Part shown: positions 1 to 8,899 of the stretch, piece after piece
Position numbering within the stretch: position 1 is the stretch's first letter
Layout: each line of letters opens with the position of its first letter
Origin: Snodgrassella alvi_G
GTDB taxonomy: Bacteria; Pseudomonadota; Gammaproteobacteria; Burkholderiales; Neisseriaceae
DNA length: 64,000 bases
Direction: 5' to 3'
Assembly (NCBI GenBank): GCA_946478525.1
Contig: CAMLCH010000001.1
Location: 124,001 to 188,000, forward strand
Position numbers and translations under genes: made by a program
Notes under the pieces: model-generated
Told to the model about the DNA's origin: nothing
The model's database searches: none
The model's input: the letters and a program-made list of their open reading frames with translations, nothing else

Positions 1-406
1 CTTCTACTCCCGGGGTAGCCAGTAAAGTATCTAGAACAAAATGGGAAAATGAATTCATATCAGTGAAAAAAGCTTGCAAAATATAATCAGATTCACCAGT
101 CAGAGCAAAACAATTCAGTACTTGCGGCCATTTCTGAACAGATTGAGTAAATTCATCTCGTGATTGTTTGCTTTTATTTACTGTCACCCTGATAAAAGCC
201 TGTAAGCCTAATGCTAAATTTTCAGGGTCAAGAAGAGCAGCATAACGTCGGATTATGCCGGACTCTTCCAGTTGTTTTAAACGACGTAAACATGGTGATG
301 GAGATAAAGCCACGCGTTCGGAAAGTTCGACGTTGGTTAGGCGACCGTTATCTTGTAAGACTTGCAGGATTTTCAGGTCGGTTTTATCTAAAAAACTTAT
401 TGCCAT
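1..406 (-). CDS. Lrp/AsnC-family transcriptional regulator (3' end outside window)
   Basis: The minus strand reads from an ATG at 404-406 through to the window edge without a stop, giving 135 codons. The N-terminus (AISFLDKTDLKILQVLQDNG, residues 2-21) followed by a helix-turn-helix (LTNVELSERVALSPSPCLRR) is typical of Lrp/AsnC. The later part (LTGESDYILQ) is the start of the RAM ligand-binding domain. Such proteins are usually about 150-160 aa and bind DNA as oligomers that respond to amino acids. It is divergent from an MFS exporter across a long AT-rich gap, so control of that gene is possible but not shown. The C-terminal ~20 residues lie outside the window. Confidence 0.9.
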   Translation of the reverse strand, partial: MAISFLDKTDLKILQVLQDNGRLTNVELSERVALSPSPCLRRLKQLEESGIIRRYAALLDPENLALGLQAFIRVTVNKSKQSRDEFTQSVQKWPQVLNCFALTGESDYILQAFFTDMNSFSHFVLDTLLATPGVE

Positions 407-1380
407 AACAGGTATCCCGGAGTTTACAGCCCATTAATAATAATTAATGCGGCAAAATTTGGAATAAAAAAGAAAAATTATTTACAAATGTAAATATAAG
501 CTATTGATGATAACTTTATTTGACATTTCTTTAAATTTGATTTGATTGCCTATAGATAATAATTAAGATTTATTCATATAAATGGGTAAAATATATATAA
601 AATTCAAATGCCATTGAACCTTGTGATTAAGATCTGGAATATATAAGCAAATTTTAAGTTTACCTAAATTGTTAATAATTGCCAATTTTGTTTAAATTTT
701 ATTTCTGACATTTGATAGGGTTTAAAATTTTTCATGCCAAGATCTCTGTTTTATCCTATAGGTATAATTTATAAAAAATGTTTTAAGCAAATATCATTCG
801 GATCTGCATTTATGATAATGAGATATATATAAATTACGAATTTTTCGGAATATTTTGGAAACTTGATTATTGCAGGCTTATTAATAATTTGCTTATTGAT
901 ATGGGTAAACTAATACTAGCCAATTCTCTAAAATTTATCTGTAATATAAAATATTAATGTAAATATTGTATAATATTAACAACACTGCAATGATTTTGAC
1001 TAATAGATTTACGCTTATCTGTATTTGATCGCCATATTTTTTTGATCTTCAATCGAGTAAATTAGCTTTAACTCATTATTATTTACAACATTCTATATTT
1101 TATTGATTCCGTATCCAAATACCTTTTCAGGTATCAGCAGAAATTTTTACTTTTAAAGGAATCTGATTAATTTCTTACTAGTTGAAAATTCTGCCTTGTA
1201 CTGAGTATTTTGAATTATAGAATTTGCGCTGAGATCAATCATTTATCGCTTAACTTTCTTCTAACCCAATTATACCTGAATAAGTTCAAAACAATATAAC
1301 CAGTTAGGCCGTATAATGGGATAATCAAATTTTATAATTACAATGTGGCTTTGTATGCACTATGACTATTAAGTTGTGCT
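407..1380. other. Long AT-rich intergenic region
   Basis: This 974 bp gap separates the divergent Lrp-type and MFS genes. It is extremely AT-rich with many A/T runs. I see no convincing coding frame, RNA gene or strong terminator on either strand. It must hold the promoters of both flanking genes, but the composition makes promoter hexamers uninformative. Confidence 0.6.
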
Positions 1381-2610
1381 GTGGACGATCAAAACCAATC
1401 CCTTGCCAAAATAAAACTTATGAACAGTTCTAATGTCATTTCTAAAGATCAGCTTAATCTTGCCTTAATTATTACCGTATTGATTACCGGAGCGCTGGCT
1501 TTTATACAGGTGTATTCAATTCAATCTATTTTACCGGTATTGATGCAAGAGTATCATGCCAGTGCTGCTGCGGTTGGTTCTACAGTTGGAGCAACTATTT
1601 TTGCAGTTTCCATTATGTCGCCGTTTATGGGGATGATTTCTGATGCGCTTGGGCGCAAAAGATTTATTGTTGGTTCGATATTGTTTATTGCTGTGCCCAC
1701 TATATTACTGGCTTTTTCTCATAGTATTGAGATGTTATGGTGGTTGCGCTTTGCTCAGGGATTGGCTGTGCCTGGTATTACTGTGGTGTTGCTGGCTTAT
1801 ATTGGCGAAGAATTTAGCGGCGCTGAGCGGGTAAAATTGATGACTTTTTTTGTTTCCGGTACTGTACTCGGTGGTTTTCTGGGACGTTTTATTCTTGGTT
1901 ATTTAACCGAATTCATGAGCTGGCGTCATGGTTTTATGGTGATGGGAATGGTTAGCTTACTAGGAGCATTTATGGTGTGGTACAACCTGCCCAAATCAGC
2001 AAAGTTTGTAGCCAAACCACAAATACACAAAGCGATGATTACTTTGTGGCACCATCTGCACAATCGTCATATTTTAGCAGCCTGTGCTTTAGGCTTTTGT
2101 GTACTTTTTTCGCTGGTAGGCTGTTTTACTTATATTAATCTTTATCTGGATCGACCTCCCTATAATCTTTCCAGTGCTCAGTTAGCAGAAATTTTTGCCG
2201 TATATTTGATTGGCATGATTATCACTCCATTGTCAGCGCGGTTAATTGTAAGATTTGGTACTAATTTCACCGTTTTACTGGCTATGAGTATGTCGATAAT
2301 TGGTATGTTGATGACTTTATTACATCCGTTATGGCTGATTGTATTGGCTTTAGCTTTTATGAGTAGTGGAATTTTTATTACTCAATCTGCCACCATCAGC
2401 TATATTTCAACTAATGTAAGTGAAGGGCGGTCGCTGGCATCGGGTCTGTATTATATGATTTATTACGCGGGCGGTTTTACCGGTTCGTGGCTGTGTGGTC
2501 ATGCCTTTGAAGAAGGTGGCTGGTTTATGACTACCGTTACTCTGGTAACTGTGCAGTTACTTGCGGTTATTATTGGTGGTGTACTGATGAGAAAGCCAGC
2601 TGTTGTTTAA
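1381..2610 (+). CDS. MFS transporter, YnfM-like
   Basis: A 409-residue inner-membrane protein of the major facilitator superfamily. It has about 12 hydrophobic segments and the loop 2-3 motif around SDALGRKRF (about residue 89). The QSILPVLMQEY segment near the first helix and the TYLS/YIGEE-type region after helix 4 resemble E. coli YnfM and related drug or arabinose exporters. The substrate cannot be read from sequence. The first in-frame start is GTG at 1381; ATG at 1420 (MNSSNVIS) is an alternative, and neither has a clear ribosome binding site. It stands alone and ends at a strong intrinsic terminator. The divergent Lrp-type gene is its likely regulator by position only. Confidence 0.85.
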   Translation: MDDQNQSLAKIKLMNSSNVISKDQLNLALIITVLITGALAFIQVYSIQSILPVLMQEYHASAAAVGSTVGATIFAVSIMSPFMGMISDALGRKRFIVGSILFIAVPTILLAFSHSIEMLWWLRFAQGLAVPGITVVLLAYIGEEFSGAERVKLMTFFVSGTVLGGFLGRFILGYLTEFMSWRHGFMVMGMVSLLGAFMVWYNLPKSAKFVAKPQIHKAMITLWHHLHNRHILAACALGFCVLFSLVGCFTYINLYLDRPPYNLSSAQLAEIFAVYLIGMIITPLSARLIVRFGTNFTVLLAMSMSIIGMLMTLLHPLWLIVLALAFMSSGIFITQSATISYISTNVSEGRSLASGLYYMIYYAGGFTGSWLCGHAFEEGGWFMTTVTLVTVQLLAVIIGGVLMRKPAVV

Positions 2611-2740
2611 TCCACTATGTTTGTTTTTTAATTACTGTGAATTGTTTAAATCAGCAATCATTGTATTGATAGATAAATTGTGTATTTTAAAGTTGAATGC
2701 GCAAGCGCGTTTGTGTAAGTTGTAAAAAATACAATTAATC

Positions 2741-2784
2741 TGTGTAGAAGATTATTAAACTAAATAATCTTCTACATAGTTTTT
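2741..2784 (+). terminator. Intrinsic terminator after MFS gene
   Basis: A perfect 14-bp inverted repeat (2743-2756 and 2763-2776) encloses a 6-nt loop and is followed by a short T-run at 2780-2784. It lies 130 bp after the MFS stop codon and reads in the same direction. Confidence 0.75.
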
Positions 2785-2897
2785 GCAGCCACTATCAATA
2801 ATGATGTCAGTAATTGACTGATAGTGGTTTATCAGCTTGAACTAAAATGTAGTTGAAATTGAACATTCTGCAATTCTGAATCATTGAATATGGCCGT

Positions 2898-2949
2898 AAA
2901 AAACCGTTTTGCTGTATTTCCCTTGATAAGTCATAACAGCAAAACGGTT
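2898..2949 (-). terminator. Intrinsic terminator of glnA
   Basis: A perfect 14-bp inverted repeat (2902-2915 and 2936-2949). On the minus strand the second arm runs into a T-tract (A-run at 2898-2903 on the plus strand). It sits 17 bp past the glnA stop codon. A weaker inverted repeat (2789-2797 and 2819-2827) lies further out. Confidence 0.85.
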
Positions 2950-2965
2950 GGAGATAATATATGTA

Positions 2966-4384
2966 TTACAGGCTGTAATACATTTCAAATTCCAATGGAT
3001 GCGGAGCCATGCGAATTCGTTTTACATCTTCACTCTTGAACTCAATGTAGCTATTAATCCAGTCCTGACTGAATACGCCTCCACGTGTTAAAAATTCATG
3101 ATCAGCTTTCAATGCTTCCAGAGCTTCTTCCAGTGAAGCGCATACGGTTGGCACTAATGCATCTTCTTCTGGAGGTAAATCATATAAATTTTTATCAGAA
3201 GGATCACCCGGATGAATTTTATTTTGAATTCCATCCAGACCAGCCATCAATAATGCTGTAAAGGCCAGATAAGGGTTTGCAGTAGGATCTGGGAAGCGTG
3301 CTTCAATACGTCGAGCTTTAGTACTAGCTACATATGGAATACGAATAGAAGCAGAACGGTTTTTAGCGGAATAAGCTAATTTAGTTGGTGCTTCGAAATG
3401 AGGTACCAGACGTTTATAGGAATTGGTAGAAGGGTTGGTTAATGCATTGAGGGCTTTAGCATGTTTGATAATACCACCAATATAATACAAAGCCAGATCA
3501 GATAAACCGGCGTAGCCATCACCGGCAAATAGGTTTTTGCCATCTTTCCAGATTGATTGATGGACATGCATACCTGAACCGTTATCACCCATAATTGGTT
3601 TAGGCATAAACGTTGCTGTTTTACCGAAGTTATGAGCAACATTCTGGATCACATATTTCATATCCTGTGTCCAGTCAGCACGGCGAACCAAAGTATTAAA
3701 ACGAGTACCAATTTCCATTTGTCCGGCTGTGGCAACTTCGTGATGGTGTACTTCTACAGGAATGCCAATTGCTTCCAAAGTCAGAGTGCAGGCAGAACGC
3801 AGATCCTGCCCAGAATCAACTGGTGCAACTGGGAAATAGCCACCTTTTACTACAGGACGATGACCGGTATTTTGTCCATCATAAGATTCTCCACTTGACC
3901 AGGCAGCTTCTTCAGAGTGAATTTTAAAACGGGTGCCACTCATGTCGGTTTGCCATTCGACGCCATCAAATACGAAAAATTCTGGTTCTGGACCAAAAAA
4001 GGCGGTATCACCAATACCGGTAGATTTCAAATAAGCTTCAGCACGTTTGGCAATTGAACGCGGATCACGATCATAGCCCTGACCATTGGCAGGGTCGATA
4101 ACGTCACAAGTCATCACAAGGGTAACATCATCGTAAAATGGATCCAGAAAGGCAGTTGAGGCATCTGGTTTGAGGGTCATATCAGATGCCTGAATTCCTT
4201 TCCAGCCACCAATTGATGAACCATCAAATGCCTGACCGTTTTCGAACCATTCTTCTGGATCGTCCATTAACATTTTCACAGGTACAGAAATATGTTGTTG
4301 TTTGCCTTTGGTATCAGTGAAGCGCAGATCAATGAATTTGACATCGTTCTCTTCAATTAAAGTGATTACATCTTTTATAGACAT
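2966..4384 (-). CDS. glnA: Glutamine synthetase type I
   Basis: Makes glutamine from glutamate, ammonia and ATP; a cytosolic dodecamer and the main route of ammonia assimilation. The product is 472 aa, close to the 469 of E. coli. Visible signatures are the N-terminal beta-grasp domain with DGSSIGGW (54-61), the metal-binding GPEPEFF (131-137), the ATP-site NGSGMHVHQS (268-277) and the adenylylation loop NLYDLPPEE with Tyr401. The start at 4384 (MSIKDV) matches the family and has a GGGAG ribosome site about 7 nt upstream; the frame stays open 24 codons further but lacks family similarity there. Tyr401 and its context imply GlnE-type adenylylation control. It is monocistronic with its own terminator. 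Confidence 0.97.
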   Translation of the reverse strand: MSIKDVITLIEENDVKFIDLRFTDTKGKQQHISVPVKMLMDDPEEWFENGQAFDGSSIGGWKGIQASDMTLKPDASTAFLDPFYDDVTLVMTCDVIDPANGQGYDRDPRSIAKRAEAYLKSTGIGDTAFFGPEPEFFVFDGVEWQTDMSGTRFKIHSEEAAWSSGESYDGQNTGHRPVVKGGYFPVAPVDSGQDLRSACTLTLEAIGIPVEVHHHEVATAGQMEIGTRFNTLVRRADWTQDMKYVIQNVAHNFGKTATFMPKPIMGDNGSGMHVHQSIWKDGKNLFAGDGYAGLSDLALYYIGGIIKHAKALNALTNPSTNSYKRLVPHFEAPTKLAYSAKNRSASIRIPYVASTKARRIEARFPDPTANPYLAFTALLMAGLDGIQNKIHPGDPSDKNLYDLPPEEDALVPTVCASLEEALEALKADHEFLTRGGVFSQDWINSYIEFKSEDVKRIRMAPHPLEFEMYYSL

Positions 4385-5290
4385 CTTCAGACTCCCATTT
4401 AAAGTGTTGAGATTTAAGTAATCTCTGAAACTGAAATTCATTCTGCCATAATTCATTTACAAAAAAAATCTACAGATGTAAAAAAATTATCTTTTCTGAT
4501 GCAAATAAATAAATAACTATATAAATCATTATATTAGTTTGAATGATGAGTTTTTATATCTGATTTTCTGAACTAAAGATCTTTTGTAAGACTGATTAAT
4601 TGATACAAATTGGTTGTTTTGATACTGAATTTTTGGCTGCAAAAGGGTCAGAGTAATTATTTTGTGTTTATAGGCACAATTCATTAGCGCTTTATTTATT
4701 ATGCTAAAGATATGGTTGAATATGCACGTAATCGGTTAATAACCTAAAATACAAACATAAGGGTACTGCATGTGGTTTGAAAGAGATATGGTAAGATTAC
4801 AGGCACTGAAATAAATTAGCTTGTGAAAGTGGATATTCATCATTCAGACGAAAATCGCGTTTATTATTTTTTGTAATATTTGTTATTCCTGCCAGTGCAG
4901 TAACAATATCTTTATTCAGTGATTATTAGAAAAATTTTACTATTTATAACAGCAATATTATTTAATAAATGCCATTTTATCTGTTGACTAATTGAAAATA
5001 ATATTAAATTCAGGATGGACAAATAACCAAATACAATTAACAATCGCATTTTGCTTTTTATAAATTGTTTAGTTTTAGTAAAATTGTATACAAATGCTGT
5101 ATCAGTGTGAATTGATTCATGCAGCTAATTATTAGTCTTAAATCACAACAGAGGAAGTAACGGATTCCACCAATCTAAGGTTTTAATAACAATTTTCCTG
5201 TTCTGCAATTTATTTGCAGGTAGGTATAATGTGTCTGTTTTTTGTCCGTTAAGTCTTCGTTATTCTTCATTTTTATAAGGATATGCAACA
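4385..5290. other. AT-rich intergenic region between glnA and aroE
   Basis: A 906 bp gap between divergent genes. It is AT-rich, with stop codons in all frames and no recognisable gene, tRNA or sigma-54 type glnA promoter. It should contain the glnA and aroE promoters. The only well-defined element is the aroE ribosome binding site at its right end. Confidence 0.6.
5277..5281 (+). promoter_or_regulatory. Ribosome binding site fixing the TTG start of aroE
   Basis: AAGGA is followed by 9 nt and then TTG at 5291. An in-frame stop (TAA, 5276-5278) overlaps the site, so no upstream start is possible and TTG is the only start that keeps the conserved N-terminus FAVFGNP. Confidence 0.75.
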
Positions 5291-6094
5291 TTGTTTGCCG
5301 TATTTGGTAATCCAGTGGCGCACAGTTGGTCTCCACAAATTCATCAGGCTTTTGCTCATCAGCAGGGACGTAATCTGGTGTATGATCGTCGCCTAATTCC
5401 CATTGATAACTTTGCCAGAGAAGTAAATAAATTTTTTCAGAACGGGGGAATAGGAGCCAATGTGACTGTTCCATTTAAAACCGAAGCTTTTTTGCTGGCT
5501 AATGAGCTTAGTACTCGCGCGCGTGCTGCACAGGCGGTTAATACATTAATGTGGCGGGATAACTGTTTGTATGCAGATAATACTGATGGAATTGGTTTGG
5601 TTCGGGCGATAAAAGAGATAATTAATTTATCATTACGCGATAAACGGATATTGCTATTAGGTGCTGGTGGAGCAGCACGTGGTGTTATCCAGCCATTATT
5701 AGAACAGCAACCTGCTCAATTTACGTTGGCAAATCGTACGACAGCAAAAGCAGAGCAGCTCGCTGCTGAGTTTGGTATTGAATCATTACCTGTCAATGAG
5801 ATTACGCCAGTATATGATGTGATTATTAATGCGACATCGGGTAGTTTGCATGGTCAGTCAGTACAGATTGCGCCGTCAGTTTTAGGTAACGCCGAGTTAG
5901 TTTATGACATGATGTATGCTAAAGAACCTACTGCATTTTTACTGCAGGCACAGCAGGCTGGTTGTAAGAAAATAGCAGATGGATTAAGTATGTTAGTTGC
6001 ACAGGCTGCTGAATCCTATTTTTTATGGCATGGTTTTCAGCCAGAAATTACTTCTGTAGTGTCATTAATTCGTCAGCAAATGGAGGCCCAATGA
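5291..6094 (+). CDS. aroE: Shikimate dehydrogenase (NADP+)
   Basis: Reduces 3-dehydroshikimate to shikimate in the aromatic amino acid pathway. The 267-aa product has the N-terminal substrate motif FGNPVAHSWSP (5-15), catalytic Lys63 in NVTVPFKTEAF, Asp99 in DNTDGIG, and the NADP-binding loop GAGGAARGV (124-132). It begins with TTG at 5291, supported by AAGGA 9 nt upstream and an in-frame stop just before. The stop codon overlaps the mtgA start (ATGA at 6091-6094), so the two genes are probably translationally coupled. Confidence 0.96.
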   Translation: MFAVFGNPVAHSWSPQIHQAFAHQQGRNLVYDRRLIPIDNFAREVNKFFQNGGIGANVTVPFKTEAFLLANELSTRARAAQAVNTLMWRDNCLYADNTDGIGLVRAIKEIINLSLRDKRILLLGAGGAARGVIQPLLEQQPAQFTLANRTTAKAEQLAAEFGIESLPVNEITPVYDVIINATSGSLHGQSVQIAPSVLGNAELVYDMMYAKEPTAFLLQAQQAGCKKIADGLSMLVAQAAESYFLWHGFQPEITSVVSLIRQQMEAQ

Positions 6095-6786
6095 AGCTAA
6101 TAGGCTGGCTTCTTTTTGCTATCGTGATGTTGTTCGTACTGTTTAATGTCTTTGTATATGGTAATTTGCTCACTTATCGTGCAGTAGCACCACATCGAAC
6201 CATGTTTATGTTGTTGCGGATGCACCAATTTGCTGAAACCCGACTAGACGTACAGTTAAATTATCAGTGGGTACCTTATAATCAGATTTCAGCAAATCTG
6301 AAAAAAGCATTAATTGCTTCTGAAGATGCGCGATTTGCAGAACATGATGGTTTTGACTGGAAAGGCATACAAACAGCAATCAAAAAAAATCAGCGTCAGG
6401 GCAAAGTGGCAGCAGGGGGTTCAACCATAAGTCAGCAATTAGCAAAAAATTTATTTTTGTCAGACAGCCGTCATTACTGGCGTAAAGCAGAGGAGGCTGT
6501 GATTACTTCTTTGCTGGAGGCTACCACTAACAAGGACAGGATTTTTACCTTGTATCTGAATGTAATTGAATGGGATTATGGGGTGTTTGGTGCGCAAGCA
6601 GCCAGTCAGAAACTATATGAAAGCTCTGCTCTACAGCTTACGGCTCAACAGGCAGCAAAGATGGCCGCCCGAGTTCCTCGTCCACTTTATTATGCAGATC
6701 ATCCGCATGATAAACAGATACGACGCAAAGCCAATATCATACTGCGACGCATGGGATCAGCCCAGTTGCCCGATACAGATTCTTAA
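6091..6786 (+). CDS. mtgA: Monofunctional peptidoglycan glycosyltransferase
   Basis: Polymerises lipid II into glycan strands at the periplasmic face of the inner membrane (GT51 family, no transpeptidase domain). The 231-aa product has one N-terminal membrane helix (about 3-24), then the GT51 motifs: SEDARFAEHDGFD with catalytic Glu78, GGSTISQQLAKNLFL (109-123), and LLEATTNKDRIFTLYLN with Glu143. The start at 6091 follows GGAGG at 6082-6086 and overlaps the aroE stop by 4 bp. The aroE-mtgA order is also known from other proteobacteria. Confidence 0.95.
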   Translation: MKLIGWLLFAIVMLFVLFNVFVYGNLLTYRAVAPHRTMFMLLRMHQFAETRLDVQLNYQWVPYNQISANLKKALIASEDARFAEHDGFDWKGIQTAIKKNQRQGKVAAGGSTISQQLAKNLFLSDSRHYWRKAEEAVITSLLEATTNKDRIFTLYLNVIEWDYGVFGAQAASQKLYESSALQLTAQQAAKMAARVPRPLYYADHPHDKQIRRKANIILRRMGSAQLPDTDS

Positions 6787-6830
6787 TTAAGTGAACGTAT
6801 TAGCAAACAATTGAGTGCGCTGTTAAAAAT

Positions 6831-7097
6831 TTAAAGACGACGTCTAAGATCTTCTAACTCATCCAGTAATTGTAAAATCAATGCTGTAGCAGTGGGACTG
6901 GCATCAAAATCACGATGTATACGCCATGCTCGACGGGCAATAGTCAAATGGTAACCACTATAACGTGCTTGTTGCGGTTGATCATTAGCTGGAAGGACAC
7001 TTTCGTCTATTAAACTCAGTATCCAGCTACTCTGATTGTCACAGGCACGAACTAAATCATTAAATTCTAATTCTATATCTTGTCTGTTTTCGCTCAT
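6831..7097 (-). CDS. cbpM: Chaperone modulator CbpM-like
   Basis: A small 88-aa protein (acidic N-terminus, ending LLDELEDLRRRL) encoded directly downstream of a CbpA-type DnaJ homologue. In E. coli CbpM binds the J-domain of CbpA and inhibits its co-chaperone and DNA-binding activities. The central segment SGYHLTIARRAWRIHRDFD fits the MerR-like CbpM fold, and the C-terminus is helical. The start at 7097 is preferred because AGGA lies 7 nt upstream; the TTG two codons earlier (7103) is too close. The 21-bp spacing from cbpA indicates one operon. The assignment leans on context as well as similarity. Confidence 0.82.
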   Translation of the reverse strand: MSENRQDIELEFNDLVRACDNQSSWILSLIDESVLPANDQPQQARYSGYHLTIARRAWRIHRDFDASPTATALILQLLDELEDLRRRL

Positions 7098-7118
7098 TTT
7101 CAATTCCTGCCATAGTAT

Positions 7119-8081
7119 TTAATTTTGTGGGTTAAAACTGGCGAAATGTTTTTCTAGATTTTGCCATGCTGTCTTATCTTCAGAACTGGAAGATTCAGGC
7201 AGAACAATGTTGATCAGCAAATATAAATCACCAGCCTGTTTTGCCGGTATTCCTTTGCCTTTCAGGCGCATTTTCTGATTATTGCGACTATTTGCTGGTA
7301 TGTTTACACTTAACCTCCCAGCCGGTGTATCAACAGCAATTTTGCTACCCAAAGCAGCAGTCCACGGGGCAACATTAACCCGCTGGTAGACATCTTTGCG
7401 GTTTTGCACGTATAAATTATCAAGATTGCGGAATTTAATTTTCAGATAAAGATCTCCGGCAGCTCCATTGTTATATCCCGGTAAACCTTGTCCACTTAGG
7501 CGAATTTGTTGTCCTTCGGTTATACCTGCTGGAATTTTGACGTTGAGCGTTTTGCGCTCATAAATCATTTGTCCCTGTTCATTTAATGTAGGCATATCCA
7601 AAGACAGGCTACGCTGTGCTCCTTCATAAGCAGCTTGGATATCAATAACCAGTTCAGCATGTTGATCTTCACCTGTTACCGGACCATTATGGCGTTGCTG
7701 AAAGCCTTGCTGAGAACGGTTGCCAAAAGCGGAAAATATATCATCAAAGTGAAAATCACCACTACCAAAAGCTCCATTCTGGCTAAAAAATTGCGGATCA
7801 AAATTGTATTGCTGATAGTTATAATCCTGATTACTATCATTACTTCGTCTAGTTGATCTGGCAAAAGGATTAGCCAGCATTTCATCATATTCAGCTCGCT
7901 TTTCCTTATCATGTAAAGTTTCGTAGGCTATGTTTATTTCACTGGTTTTACTGACTGCGTCTGGATCCTTACTGACATCTGGGTGGTATTTACGAACCAA
8001 TTTACGATAGGCCTTCTTGATTTCACTGTCACTGGCCTTTGGATCTACGCCCAGTATTTCATAATAATTACGTTCAGCCAT
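7119..8081 (-). CDS. cbpA: DnaJ-family co-chaperone, CbpA type
   Basis: A 320-aa Hsp40. The N-terminal J-domain (about 4-70) carries the HPD motif at 33-35, which stimulates DnaK ATPase. A low-complexity segment rich in Asn, Gln and Phe (about 78-130) replaces the Gly/Phe linker. Two C-terminal beta-barrel substrate-binding domains follow, with GITEGQQIRLSGQGLPG near residue 195. There is no CxxCxGxG zinc finger, which separates it from DnaJ and fits CbpA, a co-chaperone also reported to bind curved DNA in E. coli. It is the first gene of a pair with cbpM. Confidence 0.93.
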   Translation of the reverse strand: MAERNYYEILGVDPKASDSEIKKAYRKLVRKYHPDVSKDPDAVSKTSEINIAYETLHDKEKRAEYDEMLANPFARSTRRSNDSNQDYNYQQYNFDPQFFSQNGAFGSGDFHFDDIFSAFGNRSQQGFQQRHNGPVTGEDQHAELVIDIQAAYEGAQRSLSLDMPTLNEQGQMIYERKTLNVKIPAGITEGQQIRLSGQGLPGYNNGAAGDLYLKIKFRNLDNLYVQNRKDVYQRVNVAPWTAALGSKIAVDTPAGRLSVNIPANSRNNQKMRLKGKGIPAKQAGDLYLLINIVLPESSSSEDKTAWQNLEKHFASFNPQN

Positions 8082-8899
8082 ATTGTTTCCTTTGGAAATT
8101 AAATTTTATTTATAGTTTTTAATATTTTTGATGTTGGGATGAAACATTAAAATTAAAGAATAAAGGGTATCTAACTGATGTAAATAAATAAAATTCAGCT
8201 GCTTAATAGCAGAAAAAAATGCTTTTTTTGTAAAAAATTCTTTGTCTGTATATTTCATCATTTTTAGAAATTATTTATAACTTACTGATTTATAATATTA
8301 CTGACTTGATAGCTTAGAAAATAAATTTCATTTATTTGCATAAATTATGATAAACAATTTATTTAGTAAATTAGTGTTATTATTTCACCATAAATATAAA
8401 TTTTTTTTGGATTATTATGTTTATATATAAAAAACTTAACTTAATTTTTATGTAAAGCTGAACTTTATTTGTAAATATATGAATAATTGTTTCGATTTAA
8501 TCAAATTTAAACAAATAATAATTATTTCAGGCTAAATATGGTTATACATTTGTCATTTTATGGCTTGAAATATTAAATTAAACTTATTATATTCAATTAG
8601 TTATCTGTTAAAATGATCTTTATGCTAATGAGTTTACAACAGAAAATTGATGTAAAAAGACATTGCTGTTTGGGTACTACACTGGTACGATTTATCGGAA
8701 AATACAATATGTTGCACAAACAAATGATCTGTGATTATATTCCATTTGGTTGTAACAGATTTATTGTCTCTTGTTTACATTTATTTTTACTTTTATAATC
8801 AATAAATTAAAGAAACTTGATTAAAAAATAATAAATGAACTGGCAACAACATAAAGTGTTTTGCACATGATTCAATCCCTAACGAAAGAGGATATTGCT
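8082..8899. other. AT-rich intergenic region upstream of aceE
   Basis: An 818 bp gap between the divergent cbpA and aceE genes. It is very AT-rich with long homopolymer A/T tracts. I find no RNA gene. A 61-codon open frame at 8613-8798 has no recognisable protein character. A plausible aceE promoter lies at 8565-8593, which would give a leader of about 300 nt. Confidence 0.5.
8565..8593 (+). promoter_or_regulatory. Putative sigma-70 promoter of aceE
   Basis: TTGAAA, a 17-bp spacer and TATATT. The hexamers and spacing are good, but the surrounding DNA is so AT-rich that chance matches are common. Confidence 0.35.

Noticed and set aside
211..437. Plus-strand frames opposite the Lrp-type gene
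   Set aside because: Antisense shadows of the conserved helix-turn-helix coding sequence.
8613..8798. 61-codon frame in the aceE leader region
   Set aside because: No ribosome site, no recognisable domain, and composition fits random AT-rich DNA. Might be a leader frame but nothing supports it.
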